Source: Paracoccus aminophilus JCM 7686 (GTDB lineage: Bacteria; Pseudomonadota; Alphaproteobacteria; Rhodobacterales; Rhodobacteraceae). Taken from it: DNA of 64,000 bases. Where the stretch lies: contig NC_022041.1 of the NCBI RefSeq assembly GCF_000444995.1, forward strand, positions 3,103,501-3,167,500. Direction: 5' to 3'. The number at the start of each line of letters is the position of its first letter. Positions within the stretch are counted from its first letter, which is position 1. The notes beneath the pieces were generated by a model. The model searched no databases and had not been told where the DNA came from. It saw nothing but the letters and a program-made list of their open reading frames with translations. The position numbers and the translations under genes are program-made. This document shows, piece after piece, positions 46,479 to 55,467 of this stretch.

Positions 46479-47249
46479 ATGACCGCATTGGTGACAGGCG
46501 CGGGCAAAAGGCTCGGCCGAGAGATCGCGCTTTACCTTGCCGGACGCGGCCATAATGTCGCGATCCATTACAATGGCTCGGCCGAGGACGCCGCCGAGAC
46601 GGTCGCCGCCGCCCGCGCGCTCGGCGTCCGCGCCGAGGCCTTCCATACCGATCTCTTGGATCTCGACGCCACCGAGGCGCTGATCCCGGCGGTGACCGCG
46701 CGTCTGGGGGCGCTGACCGTGCTGGTCAACAATGCCTCGATCTTTGAATATGACAATCTGCACAGCGCCACCCGCAAAAGCTGGGATCGCCATTTCGGCT
46801 CGAACCTGCGCGCGCCCTTCATTCTGACGCAAGCCTTCGCCGCGCAGGTGCCGCCAGCCGACCGCTCGGGCGGAGAGCCGGTGGCGCAGGGCGTCATCAT
46901 CAATATGGTCGATCAGCGCGTGCTGAAGCCCACGCCCGAATTCATGACCTATTCGCTGGCCAAGGCCGGGCTCTGGGCGCTGACACGCACCTCGGCGCAG
47001 GCTTTGGCCCCCGACGTGCGGGTCAATGCGATTGGCCCCGGCCCGACCATGCAGGGCACCCGCCAAAGCGCCGAGCATTTCGCCCGTCAGCGTCAGGCGA
47101 CCATCCTTGAGCGCGGCTCTGATGCACGCGATGTGGTCGCCGCGATCGGCTTTTTGCTCGATGCGGCATCGGTGACGGGCCAGCTGATTTGCACAGATGG
47201 TGGACAGCATCTGGCTTGGAAAACCCCGGACATTCTAGGGGTTGAGTGA
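46479..47249 (+). CDS. Short-chain dehydrogenase/reductase, pteridine-reductase-like
   Basis: 256 residues, classical SDR. The cofactor motif is ALVTGAGKRLGREIALYLAGRG: TG-x3-R-x-G is the variant that marks pteridine reductases (PTR1, FolM) in place of TG-x3-G-x-G. VNNASIFEYDNL is the NNAG region and YSLAKAGLWALT the catalytic Tyr-x3-Lys. VNAIGPGPTMQGTRQS and GQLICTDGGQHL complete the fold. It may reduce dihydropterins or dihydromonapterin, but many SDRs carry the Arg variant, so the substrate stays open. AGGAGAG precedes the ATG. Confidence 0.85.
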   Translation: MTALVTGAGKRLGREIALYLAGRGHNVAIHYNGSAEDAAETVAAARALGVRAEAFHTDLLDLDATEALIPAVTARLGALTVLVNNASIFEYDNLHSATRKSWDRHFGSNLRAPFILTQAFAAQVPPADRSGGEPVAQGVIINMVDQRVLKPTPEFMTYSLAKAGLWALTRTSAQALAPDVRVNAIGPGPTMQGTRQSAEHFARQRQATILERGSDARDVVAAIGFLLDAASVTGQLICTDGGQHLAWKTPDILGVE

Positions 47250-47276
47250 TCGCTAACAGGCTCACCCTGCGACAGG

Positions 47277-47534
47277 TTGTGCACTGGTCATTTGGAATTC
47301 ACAAAGCGTTCATAAATTCTCATTTGGATTCAGGGGATTGCACAGATCACATAAAATTTGTGGCGATATCAATTAGTTAAACTTGTGCCTATTTTTTGTG
47401 CAAACCTCTGAATCGCCCATGAATCCTCGGAATCGTGTTGAAGCCAACAGATTCTCCACCAAGTTATCCACAGATTCCGTGGATAGGATTCTGGTTGATC
47501 TCGGACGCTGGAACAGGCAGCACCCCTTAGAATC
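47277..47534. promoter_or_regulatory. AT-rich region with DnaA box and clustered GANTC sites upstream of uvrC
   Basis: The 5' half (47277-47403) is AT-rich for this genome and repeats TTGTGCA-like words (47277, 47383 and 47396; reverse TTGCACA at 47338). The 3' half has a perfect DnaA box TTATCCACA (47464-47472) within the inverted repeat TATCCAC-N7-GTGGATA (47465-47485). Eight GANTC sites, the target of the CcrM methylase, start at 47327, 47410, 47421, 47430, 47450, 47473, 47487 and 47530. It could be a cell-cycle-controlled promoter or a replication origin. Confidence 0.55.
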
Positions 47535-47536
47535 AC

Positions 47537-49420
47537 ATGTTGCGCGATATGACTGAAGAACACCCAGAGAACGCCCCCGTTAAAACCGGTCAGGCCCTGA
47601 TCCAGGACTATCTGAAGACCCTCGACAGCTCGCCGGGGGTCTATCGGATGCTGGATGCGCAAGGCGCGGTGCTTTACGTCGGCAAGGCGCGCAATCTGAA
47701 GGCGCGGGTCTCGAATTACGCGCGCGCGAGCGGCCATTCGGGGCGGATCGCCCGGATGATCCGCGAGACCTGCTCGATGATGTTTCTCACGACGCGCACC
47801 GAGACCGAGGCGCTGCTGCTTGAACAGAACCTCATCAAGCAGCTCAAGCCGCGCTACAACGTGCTTTTGCGCGACGACAAAAGCTTTCCGAATATCCTTG
47901 TCGCGAAATCCCATGAATTCGCGCAGATCAAGAAGCACCGCGGCGCGAAATCGGAAAAGGGCGATTATTACGGCCCCTTCGCCAGCGCGGGCGCGGTCAA
48001 CCGGACGCTGAACCAGCTTCAGCGGGTCTTCCAGCTGCGCTCTTGCACGGATTCGACCTTCCAGTCGCGCACCCGGCCCTGCCTGCTGTTCCAAATCAAG
48101 CGCTGCGCCGGGCCCTGCGTCGGCCGGATTGGGCTGGTCGAATATCAGGGCCTCGTTTCGGATGCCGAGCGCTTCTTGCAGGGCAAATCGACCCGCATTC
48201 AGGCCGAGCTCGCGACCGAAATGAATGCGGCCTCCGAGAATATGGAATATGAGCGCGCCGCCGCGCTTCGCGACCGCATCAAGGCGCTGACCGCTGTGCA
48301 ATCCGTGCAGGCGATCAACCCGCGCGGCGTGCCCGAGGCCGATGTCGTGGCGCTTTACATGGATGGTGGGCAGGCCTGCGTTCAGGTCTTCTTCATTCGT
48401 GGCAACCAAAGCTGGGGCAACCGCGATTTCTACCCGAAGCTCAACGGCGTCGAATCCGCGGATGAGGTGATGCAGGCCTTCCTTGCGCAGTTTTACGACG
48501 GCAAGGTGCCGCCGCGCATGATCCTGTTGAGCCATGGCATCGAAGACCCCGATCTGATGTCCGAGATCCTGACCGAGAAGGCCGGGCGCAAGGTCGTGCT
48601 GGGCGTGCCGCAGCGGGGCGAGAAGGCCGAGCTGGTCGAGAATGCCGCGCGCAATGCCCGCGAATCCCTGGCGCGGCGCATGTCGGAAAGCGCGACCCAG
48701 TTGAAGCTGCTCGAAGGTCTGGCCGAGAAGTTCGACCTGCCCGCCGCGCCGCGTCGGATCGAGATCTACGACAACTCGCATATCCAAGGCACCAATGCCG
48801 TCGGCGGCATGGTCGTCTCCGGTCCCGAAGGCTGGATGAAGAACCAGTATCGCAAGTTCAACATCAAAGGCACCGAGATCACGCCGGGCGATGACTTCGG
48901 CATGATGAAAGAGGTGCTGACCCGCCGCTTCACCCGTCTGCTCAAGGAAGATCCCGACCGCCAGACTGAGGCTTGGCCCGATCTCCTGCTGATCGACGGC
49001 GGTGCGGGGCAGGTCTCGGCGGTCCATGAGATCATGGCCGAGCTGGGCGTCGAGGATGTGGCGATGGTCGGCGTCGCCAAGGGCGTTGACCGCGACCACG
49101 GCAAGGAAGAGTTCCACCGCATCGGCCAGCGCCCCTTCGCGCTCGCGATGAACGACCCGGTGCTTTATTTCGTCCAGCGCCTGCGCGACGAGGCCCACCG
49201 TTGGGCCATCGGCACCCATCGCGCGAAACGGGCCAAGGCCACGATGGCCAACCCCTTGGACGAGATCGCGGGTGTGGGTGCGGCACGCAAACGGGCGCTG
49301 CTGGCGCATTTCGGCAGCGCCAAGGCGGTCAGCCGGGCGGGTCTGCCCGATCTGATGGCGGTCGACGGGATCAGCGAATCATTGGCGCAAAAGATTCTCG
49401 ATCACTTTCACAACCAATAG
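47537..49420 (+). CDS. uvrC: UvrABC system protein C (excinuclease subunit C)
   Basis: 627 residues against 610 in E. coli. GIY-YIG nuclease domain (about 28-110: [30 protein letters not shown]) for the 3' incision; cysteine cluster [28 protein letters not shown] motif that binds UvrB; RNase H-like domain for the 5' incision ([47 protein letters not shown]); two C-terminal helix-hairpin-helix motifs ([32 protein letters not shown]). An ATG at 47549 is an alternative start. The upstream DnaA box and GANTC cluster may control it. Confidence 0.95.
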   Translation: MLRDMTEEHPENAPVKTGQALIQDYLKTLDSSPGVYRMLDAQGAVLYVGKARNLKARVSNYARASGHSGRIARMIRETCSMMFLTTRTETEALLLEQNLIKQLKPRYNVLLRDDKSFPNILVAKSHEFAQIKKHRGAKSEKGDYYGPFASAGAVNRTLNQLQRVFQLRSCTDSTFQSRTRPCLLFQIKRCAGPCVGRIGLVEYQGLVSDAERFLQGKSTRIQAELATEMNAASENMEYERAAALRDRIKALTAVQSVQAINPRGVPEADVVALYMDGGQACVQVFFIRGNQSWGNRDFYPKLNGVESADEVMQAFLAQFYDGKVPPRMILLSHGIEDPDLMSEILTEKAGRKVVLGVPQRGEKAELVENAARNARESLARRMSESATQLKLLEGLAEKFDLPAAPRRIEIYDNSHIQGTNAVGGMVVSGPEGWMKNQYRKFNIKGTEITPGDDFGMMKEVLTRRFTRLLKEDPDRQTEAWPDLLLIDGGAGQVSAVHEIMAELGVEDVAMVGVAKGVDRDHGKEEFHRIGQRPFALAMNDPVLYFVQRLRDEAHRWAIGTHRAKRAKATMANPLDEIAGVGAARKRALLAHFGSAKAVSRAGLPDLMAVDGISESLAQKILDHFHNQ

Positions 49421-49555
49421 ATTAAAAAGCGTTAGACATTACACGCCATAAGGTGGCAAAGAGCTAGGGGAATTGAGATTAACCCCGCAGTGATTCGACC
49501 ATGTTTCGTCGGATCGCTTTGGAATTGTTGTGTTTTAACGAGTCGAGGTTTGCCG

Positions 49556-50692
49556 ATGGCAACGCTCCAGTTCTATTCGATCGATTCGATCGGCATTTCC
49601 CGCACGGATACTGGCAACAGTCTGAGCGGAGGCGGCAATCCCCTCTCCAATGCACAGAACGGCGATGCCTTCTCGTGGCAAAATCCGTCGAATGTGGCCA
49701 TGACCTTCACCGCGCCCAACGCCGCGGTGCAGTTCGACGACAGCGACAATATCTTGACCCACAACCCGATCACAAATCAGCAGGTCACCGATCAGAAGCT
49801 GACCGGCACCAATGTGATCGACGGTCGGTCCTACCAGGAAAGCCCGAACACCATCTTGTGGCAAAACCCGCCCGGCAGCTATGTCCGCGCGGAATATGAA
49901 GTTACGCTCTATGACGCGCAGGGCCACAGCTATCGGATGGTGGGCGTCTCGATCGTTCAGGGCTATACGATCTCGCCGGTCGGCGTGGTGTTTCTTGACG
50001 GCCGTCCGCCAAGCGGCACGACGCTTTATTACCGCCAGAACGGCTCGGCCTTTAGCAACAACCCCTCGGTGCCGCTGAACCTCTTGTGCTTCGCCGCGGG
50101 CACGCGGATCCGCACCGAGGCGGGCGAGGTCGCGATCGAGGATCTGCGTCCGGGCATGTTGGTCGAGACGCTCGACAATGGCGCTCAGCCCATCGTCTGG
50201 ATCGGCTCGCAACGTCTTGATGCCGGCCATCTCGAAAAATCGCCCCATCTGCGCGCCATTCGCATCCGCGCCGGTGCCTTGGGCGAGGGCCGTCCCGCGC
50301 GCGATCTGGTGGTCTCGCCCCAGCACCGCATTCTGGTGTGCTCGGCGATTGCGCAGCGGATGTTTGGCGCGCAAGAGGTGCTGGTCGCGGCGAAAGAGCT
50401 GCTGATGCTGCCCGGGATCGAGATCGCCGAGGATCTGGCCGAGCTGCGCTATTTCCACATCCTGCTCGCCACCCATCAGATCCTCTTTGCCGAAGGTGCC
50501 GAGGCCGAGTCGCTTTTCATCGGCGCTCAGACCCATGCGAGTTTCAGCGCCGCCGCCCGCGACGAAATCGCAGCGATCTTCCCGGATCTGCTGGCGGGCG
50601 AGGTCGAGGCCGTGCGTCCGCTGCTACCCGGACATCTGGCGCGCCGCCTGACCGCGCGCCATGCCAAGAACGGCAAGCCCCTGAACACATGA
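49556..50692 (+). CDS. Hint-domain (hedgehog/intein-like) protein
   Basis: 378 residues. The N-terminal about 180 residues are Asn/Ser/Thr-rich and beta-strand-like (MATLQFYSIDSIGISRTDTG) with no signal peptide. The C-terminal part (from about 183) is a Hint domain: LCFAAGTRIRTEAGEVAIEDLRPGMLVETLDNG starts with the Cys that does N-S acyl transfer in inteins, and RDLVVSPQHRILVCS has the TxxH-like block. Such proteins are frequent in Rhodobacterales; function unknown, possibly self-cleaving exoproteins. The ATG at 49556 has GAGG upstream; the frame extends 22 codons further without support. Monocistronic. Confidence 0.83.
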   Translation: MATLQFYSIDSIGISRTDTGNSLSGGGNPLSNAQNGDAFSWQNPSNVAMTFTAPNAAVQFDDSDNILTHNPITNQQVTDQKLTGTNVIDGRSYQESPNTILWQNPPGSYVRAEYEVTLYDAQGHSYRMVGVSIVQGYTISPVGVVFLDGRPPSGTTLYYRQNGSAFSNNPSVPLNLLCFAAGTRIRTEAGEVAIEDLRPGMLVETLDNGAQPIVWIGSQRLDAGHLEKSPHLRAIRIRAGALGEGRPARDLVVSPQHRILVCSAIAQRMFGAQEVLVAAKELLMLPGIEIAEDLAELRYFHILLATHQILFAEGAEAESLFIGAQTHASFSAAARDEIAAIFPDLLAGEVEAVRPLLPGHLARRLTARHAKNGKPLNT

Positions 50693-50747
50693 GGCAAGGG
50701 GCTCGCGCCCCCTTCCCCCCGGACGGCAATCGGATTAGCTTGGCGCC

Positions 50748-51377
50748 ATGCGCTGGAACCTGCCAAATATCCTCACCCTGCTCCGGTTGATCGCCGCGCC
50801 TCTGGTGCCGCTGATGTTCTTTTTCCTCAGCCGGCCCTTTGCCGATTTCGCGGCGCTGACTCTGTTTCTGGTCGCCGCGATCACCGATTGGTTCGACGGC
50901 TATCTGGCCCGGCTGTGGAATCAGCAAAGCCGCTTTGGCGCTGCGATGGACCCGATTGCCGACAAGGCCATGGTGGTGATCGCGCTGGTCGTCATCACCG
51001 GCTATTCCGGGATGAACCCCTGGCTGATCCTGCCCGCCACCGTGATTCTCTTCCGCGAGGTCTTCGTCTCGGGCCTGCGCGAGTTTCTGGGCGCGGAGTC
51101 GAGCAAGCTCAAGGTCACCAAGATCGCCAAATGGAAAACCACCTTCCAGATGGTGGCGATTGCCGTGCTGTTTCTGGGCACCGGGCTCAACTATTACGAG
51201 CTGGGCCATCCGCCGCTGGTGGGCGAAACCAAGTTGCCGTGGTCTGACAGCTGGTCCGATCTGGCAACCCAATGCGGTCTGGTGCTGATCTGGGTTGCCG
51301 CGATTCTGACCGGGATCACCGGCTGGGATTATTTCTCGAAAGCCCGGCCCTATCTGCGAGATCATCATGCGGATTGA
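50748..51377 (+). CDS. pgsA: CDP-diacylglycerol--glycerol-3-phosphate 3-phosphatidyltransferase
   Basis: 209 residues, four to five membrane helices. The CDP-alcohol phosphotransferase motif is intact in DWFDGYLARLWNQQSRFG followed by AAMDPIADK (D-x2-D-G-x2-A-R-x8-G-x3-D-x3-D). It makes phosphatidylglycerol phosphate, the precursor of phosphatidylglycerol. Length is slightly above E. coli PgsA (182) because of a longer loop before the last helix (GHPPLVGETKLPWSDSWSDL). Its end overlaps the moaD start by 11 bases, so it is cotranscribed with moaD-moaE. Confidence 0.94.
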   Translation: MRWNLPNILTLLRLIAAPLVPLMFFFLSRPFADFAALTLFLVAAITDWFDGYLARLWNQQSRFGAAMDPIADKAMVVIALVVITGYSGMNPWLILPATVILFREVFVSGLREFLGAESSKLKVTKIAKWKTTFQMVAIAVLFLGTGLNYYELGHPPLVGETKLPWSDSWSDLATQCGLVLIWVAAILTGITGWDYFSKARPYLRDHHAD

Positions 51378-51618
51378 TGTGCTCTATTTCGCCTGGCTGC
51401 GCGAGCGCGTCGGCCTGCCGCGCGAAACCATCGAGACCAGCGCCCCGACCGTGCGCGCGCTGGTGGCGGAACTCGCAGCACTTGACGATTGGCACGCGGC
51501 CGCGCTTTCGGATCTGTCGGCGGTGCGGGTGGCGCTGGATCAAGAGCTCGCCGATCTCGACAGCCCGCTCGGGCAGGCACGCGAGATCGCCTTCTTCCCG
51601 CCGATGACCGGAGGCTGA
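51367..51618 (+). CDS. moaD: Molybdopterin synthase sulfur carrier subunit
   Basis: 83 residues, beta-grasp protein that ends in the required Gly-Gly (FFPPMTGG); the terminal carboxylate is thiolated and donates sulfur to precursor Z. The N-terminus MRIDVLYFAWLRERVG is typical of MoaD. It overlaps pgsA by 11 bases and ends one base before moaE, so MoaD and MoaE are produced together, fitting their heterotetrameric enzyme. Confidence 0.94.
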   Translation: MRIDVLYFAWLRERVGLPRETIETSAPTVRALVAELAALDDWHAAALSDLSAVRVALDQELADLDSPLGQAREIAFFPPMTGG

Positions 51619-51619
51619 G

Positions 51620-52054
51620 ATGTCCGCCCGGGTCCAGGAAGCGCCGTTCGATCTCGCCGCCGAGCTGCGTGATTTTGGCGCAGGCGCCGGGGCCATCGTG
51701 ACCTTTCAAGGCATCGTGCGCAGCGAGGACGGGCGCCTGATCGCGCTCGAGCTCGAACATTACCCCGGCATGACCGAAAAGGCGCTGACCCGGTTCGGCA
51801 CCGAAGCGGCTGCGCGCTTTAGCCTCTCGGACTGGCGGATCGTGCATCGCTACGGGCATCTGGCGGTCGGCGCGCCGATCATGATGGTCGCCACCGCCGC
51901 CCGCCACCGCGTCGCGGCCTTCGAGGGGGCCGAATATCTGATGGACTGGCTCAAATCGCGCGCGCCCTTCTGGAAGCGCGAAATTACCCTTGAGGGTCCG
52001 GGCGAATGGGTGGCCGCCACCGACAAAGACGAATCCGCACTCGATCGTTGGTAG
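51620..52054 (+). CDS. moaE: Molybdopterin synthase catalytic subunit
   Basis: 144 residues. IVTFQGIVRSEDGRLIALELEHYPGMTEKAL, HRYGHLAVGAPIMMVATAARHRVAAFEGAEYLMDWLK and PFWKREI are the MoaE signatures; the conserved Lys residues in DWLKSRAPFWKRE are catalytic in known enzymes. It transfers two sulfurs from MoaD to precursor Z, giving molybdopterin. It directly follows moaD. No molybdoenzyme is encoded in the window. Confidence 0.94.
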   Translation: MSARVQEAPFDLAAELRDFGAGAGAIVTFQGIVRSEDGRLIALELEHYPGMTEKALTRFGTEAAARFSLSDWRIVHRYGHLAVGAPIMMVATAARHRVAAFEGAEYLMDWLKSRAPFWKREITLEGPGEWVAATDKDESALDRW

Positions 52055-52124
52055 CAGAGGAAAGTTGCATTCGGCGACCTTGCGGCTCATATAGACGCGG
52101 ACGAACCGACAGCGCGGAGCGCAT

Positions 52125-53084
52125 ATGACCTATCTGGATTTTGAAAAACCCCTTGCCGATATCGAAGGCAAAGCCGAAGAGCTGCGCAGTCTCGCGCGCA
52201 AAGGCGAGGGTGTGGATCTGGAGAAAGAAGCCGCCGCACTCGACAAAAAAGCCGATGATATGCTGCGGGATCTTTACAAGAATCTCGATCCCTGGCGGAA
52301 AACGCTGGTCGCGCGCCATCCCGACCGGCCGCATTGCGTCGATTACATCAGCCAGCTTTTCACCGAATACACGCCCCTCGCTGGCGACCGCGCCTTTGGC
52401 GAGGATCATGCGGTCATGGGCGGGCTTGCCCGGTTCAACGACGCGCCCTGCATCGTCATCGGCCATGAAAAGGGCCATGACACCAAGTCGCGGCTGGTTC
52501 ACAATTTCGGCATGGCGCGGCCCGAAGGCTATCGCAAAGCCGTCCGTCTGATGGATCTGGCCGACCGCTTCCGCATCCCGGTGATCGCGCTGGTCGATAC
52601 TCAGGGCGCCTATCCCGGCAAGGGCGCGGAAGAGCGTGGCCAGTCCGAGGCGATTGCCCGCGCCACCGAGAAAAGCCTGCAGATCGGCGTGCCGCTGGTT
52701 TCGGTCATCATCGGAGAAGGCGGCTCGGGCGGGGCTGTGGCCTTCGCCACCGCCAACCGCATCGCGATGCTCGAACATTCGATCTATTCGGTGATCTCGC
52801 CCGAGGGCTGCGCCTCGATCCTGTGGCGCGATTCCGAGAAAATGCGCGAGGCCGCCATGGCGCTGCGTCTGACCGCACAGGATCTGAAAAAGCTCGGCGT
52901 CATCGACCGCATCATCCCCGAGCCGGTCGGCGGCGCGCAGCGTGCCAGCACCGATGCGATTGCCTCGGTCGGGCGTGAAATCACCGGAATGCTCGCCGAG
53001 CTGACCGAGATGAAGCCCGCCGAGATGATCAAGGATCGCCGCCAGAAGTTTCTGGACATGGGTTCCAAATCACTGGCGGGCTAA
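52125..53084 (+). CDS. accA: Acetyl-CoA carboxylase carboxyltransferase subunit alpha
   Basis: 319 residues, the size of E. coli AccA. Crotonase-like fold with [20 protein letters not shown] N-terminal helix, [49 protein letters not shown] and [49 protein letters not shown], all diagnostic. With AccD (not in the window) it moves carboxyl from biotin to acetyl-CoA, the first step of fatty acid synthesis. It is 70 bases after moaE and probably has its own promoter. A strong terminator follows. Confidence 0.96.
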   Translation: MTYLDFEKPLADIEGKAEELRSLARKGEGVDLEKEAAALDKKADDMLRDLYKNLDPWRKTLVARHPDRPHCVDYISQLFTEYTPLAGDRAFGEDHAVMGGLARFNDAPCIVIGHEKGHDTKSRLVHNFGMARPEGYRKAVRLMDLADRFRIPVIALVDTQGAYPGKGAEERGQSEAIARATEKSLQIGVPLVSVIIGEGGSGGAVAFATANRIAMLEHSIYSVISPEGCASILWRDSEKMREAAMALRLTAQDLKKLGVIDRIIPEPVGGAQRASTDAIASVGREITGMLAELTEMKPAEMIKDRRQKFLDMGSKSLAG

Positions 53085-53106
53085 GTCCCCCAAGCGACGA
53101 GGTTTC

Positions 53107-53139
53107 AAAGCCACCCGGGCGCGGTTCGGGTGGCTTTTT
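53107..53139 (+). terminator. Rho-independent terminator of accA
   Basis: An 11-bp perfect stem (AAAGCCACCCG at 53107-53117 with CGGGTGGCTTT at 53127-53137) ending in TTTTT. It starts 22 bases after the accA stop. The mirrored A run lets it also serve the convergent gene. Confidence 0.88.
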
Positions 53140-53167
53140 CATGCGCGAGACGCGTCGGGATTGCGCC

Positions 53168-53845
53168 TCAATCCTGCCGGTCATCCTCGGCGCCGATATA
53201 GAAAAACGGCCCCGCCATCCCGCCATTCAGCCCGCAATATTCCTGCGTGCGGTTCGGGCGCGCATCCGTCAGCTCGATGAAGCCCTCTTTCCGCACAAGC
53301 CGGGCCGGACCCTCATCCGTCGCCACCTCAAGGCTGCCCTCCGGCCCCTCGGTCAACGGCCCTTCGAGATGGCAGACCCAGCTGCCCAAAACCTGATCCA
53401 CTGTCTCGCCCTGCAAGCTCAGCTGGCCCTTGTCGTCGCGCGTAATCGTCAACAGCCCGTGGGTGTTTCTCCAATTGCCCTCATAGCCTACGGGCGGCTC
53501 GGGATTGATCCAGTTCAGCATATTGATGCGCATTTCCAGCCGGTCGGCGAGCGCGGGTACTCGCTGATCTTGATCGAGATGGCCAAGCCCGAAAGCCTCG
53601 TCCCGGATGGCGATGAAATCGCGCTGATCCTGACGCAGTGCGGCGACAAGCGCGGTCCCGGCGCGCGCGGTCAGGCTTTGAAAGGCCAGACCGACGGCGC
53701 GATCCGCCTCGGCCGCCTCATCATCCGAACAAATGGCCTTCTCGACCGGGGTCTGCGCCTTCTTGCAGTCGAAGGAAGGAGCGGCCGCCGTCACGCTCGG
53801 AAAAGTGGCGGCGAGGCAGAGAAGCAGGGCAAGCTGGCGCGTCAT
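53168..53845 (-). CDS. Secreted LprI/DUF1311-like protein
   Basis: 225 residues. A Sec signal peptide (TRQLALLLCLAATFPSVTAA) is followed by the lysozyme-inhibitor LprI-type N-terminal domain: SFDCKKAQTPVEKAICSDDEAAEADRAV, in which the two Cys and the pattern C-x-A-x-T-x2-E-x2-I-C are typical, then RQDQRDFIAIRDEAF. The C-terminal part (about 120-225) is a beta-rich region with GYEGNWRNTHGLLTITRDDKG and two more Cys. Some family members inhibit lysozyme in other bacteria; that role is not shown here. The ATG is at 53845; open frame upstream is a shadow. Convergent with accA. Confidence 0.82.
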   Translation of the reverse strand: MTRQLALLLCLAATFPSVTAAAPSFDCKKAQTPVEKAICSDDEAAEADRAVGLAFQSLTARAGTALVAALRQDQRDFIAIRDEAFGLGHLDQDQRVPALADRLEMRINMLNWINPEPPVGYEGNWRNTHGLLTITRDDKGQLSLQGETVDQVLGSWVCHLEGPLTEGPEGSLEVATDEGPARLVRKEGFIELTDARPNRTQEYCGLNGGMAGPFFYIGAEDDRQD

Positions 53846-54049
53846 GTCATAGAACCCGTGGTCGCTGATGTGGCGGGACGCGCGCAGAGATGCCGTGCGG
53901 CCCCGGTCGCCCGACAGCTTGCCGCAGCAATCCGGGCGCGGCAACCTCTCCACCCAAAACCAGATGCCCCAAAAACCAGATACGCGACCGCGGGCTTGCC
54001 ACCGGCGACGCGCTGCGCCAGTTTGCCCTGACCGAGCCAAAGGCGCCCC

Positions 54050-54772
54050 ATGTTCCCGATCCGCGATCACAACCCGTCCGCGACGACGCCCTATGTTACG
54101 CGCGGCCTCGTCTTGCTGAATGTGGTGATGTTTTTGCTGACCATGCCTTGGGCGGGCGGGCTGGTGAACCTGTGGAGCGAGCTTGCGCTTTATCCGATCG
54201 CGATCATGCAGCATGTCTATCTCTGGGGGCTGGTCACCCATATGTTCCTTCATGCCGGGATCCTGCATATCGCGGGGAACATGCTGTTCTTGTGGATCTT
54301 CGGCGACAATATGGAAGACCAGCTTGGCCATGTGGGCTTTCTGGCCTTCTATCTCGCCTGCGGGCTCGCCGCCGCCGGAGCCCAGATCGCGGTCGATCCC
54401 TATAGCGATGTGCCGATGGTCGGGGCCTCGGGCGCGATTGCCGGGGTGATGGGGGGATATCTTCTGATGTTTCCGCGCGCCCGGGTCGATGTCGTGGCGA
54501 TCATCATCATCTTCATCCGCATTTTCACCATTCCGGCCTGGGTCGTGCTCTCGGTCTGGATCGGATTGCAGATCTTTCTCGGCCTGAGCGCGGGCCCGGA
54601 AGACGGCGTCGCCTATTTTGCCCATATCGGAGGCTTCGCGGCCGGGCTCATCCTGACCGTGCCGCTCTTTTTGCGCCGGGGCGGTCCGGCCTTCTGGAAA
54701 GACCATGACGGGCGCCCGCCGCACAAGCCCACGAGCTACCGGCCAAGCAATATCCCGAGCGTGCGGCGCTAG
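54050..54772 (+). CDS. Rhomboid-family intramembrane serine protease
   Basis: 240 residues and six predicted helices. Catalytic Ser in VPMVGASGAIAGVMGGYLLMFP and His in YFAHIGGFAAGLILT; HMFLHAGILHIAGNMLFLWIFGDNMED holds the conserved His and Asn of the oxyanion region. A Pro/Arg-rich cytoplasmic tail follows. It cleaves single-span membrane proteins within the bilayer; no substrate is evident. Its stop overlaps the stop of the convergent mnmD by four bases. Confidence 0.91.
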   Translation: MFPIRDHNPSATTPYVTRGLVLLNVVMFLLTMPWAGGLVNLWSELALYPIAIMQHVYLWGLVTHMFLHAGILHIAGNMLFLWIFGDNMEDQLGHVGFLAFYLACGLAAAGAQIAVDPYSDVPMVGASGAIAGVMGGYLLMFPRARVDVVAIIIIFIRIFTIPAWVVLSVWIGLQIFLGLSAGPEDGVAYFAHIGGFAAGLILTVPLFLRRGGPAFWKDHDGRPPHKPTSYRPSNIPSVRR

Positions 54773-55422
54773 GGCTTCACTCCCCGGCTCATATGGCGCT
54801 TGCCCGCAAAGCCCGGGCTGCGCTCGACCGCGAAACCAGCGGCCTGAAGCGCCCGGCGGACATGGCCCGCAGCGGTATAGGTGGCAAAGCTGCCGCCCGG
54901 CGCGGTGTGGCGCCCGACCTCGGCCATCAGATCCTCGCCCCACATCTCGGGGTTTTTCGCCGGAGAAAAGCCGTCGAGAAACCACGCATCCGCCTGCGCG
55001 TCCCATGCAGGCAGGGTCTCGCGCACATCGCCGATGATAACGCGGGCGGTGACCTGCCCCAGCTGGATCTCGGGCGCGGGCCATTGCGCGCAGAGCGCCT
55101 GCGACAGCGCGTCGATGCCACCAAAGGCCGCATGGGCGCGGGCAAGCTCGGCGCGATCCATCGGAAAGCCCTCGAAGGAGGTGAAGCGGATCGGCACGGT
55201 CGCGACCTCGGCCAGCGCGATCAGATTGAGCCCGGTGCCGAAGCCAAGCTCGGCGACATGAAAGCCCGGAACCAGCCGCGCGGGCAGATCATTGCCCGCG
55301 AGAAAGACGTGCCGTGTTTCATCCAAGCCGCCGTTCAGGCTGAAATAGGGATCGTCAAACCGCGTCGAGACCGGAATGATCCCGTCCCGCCATGTCAGCC
55401 CGCTCTGGTCCCCATCCGTCAT
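54769..55422 (-). CDS. mnmD: tRNA (mnm5s2U34)-methyltransferase MnmD
   Basis: 217 residues. SAM-dependent methyltransferase: VAELGFGTGLNLIALAE is the SAM loop, and DAQADAWFLDGFSPAKNPEMWGEDLM has the D-G-F-x-P-x-x-N-P-x-x-W motif of the MnmC methyltransferase domain. It does the last methylation of 5-aminomethyl-2-thiouridine at the tRNA wobble position. GGGAG lies eight bases before the ATG at 55422. E. coli has this domain fused to an FAD oxidase as MnmC; here the oxidase-like partner is a separate, divergent gene 45 bases away. Confidence 0.9.
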   Translation of the reverse strand: MTDGDQSGLTWRDGIIPVSTRFDDPYFSLNGGLDETRHVFLAGNDLPARLVPGFHVAELGFGTGLNLIALAEVATVPIRFTSFEGFPMDRAELARAHAAFGGIDALSQALCAQWPAPEIQLGQVTARVIIGDVRETLPAWDAQADAWFLDGFSPAKNPEMWGEDLMAEVGRHTAPGGSFATYTAAGHVRRALQAAGFAVERSPGFAGKRHMSRGVKP

Positions 55423-55467
55423 TGGCGCTACTCCCGTTTTCTCGGCAGATGCGGCGCGGTGGGGCGA

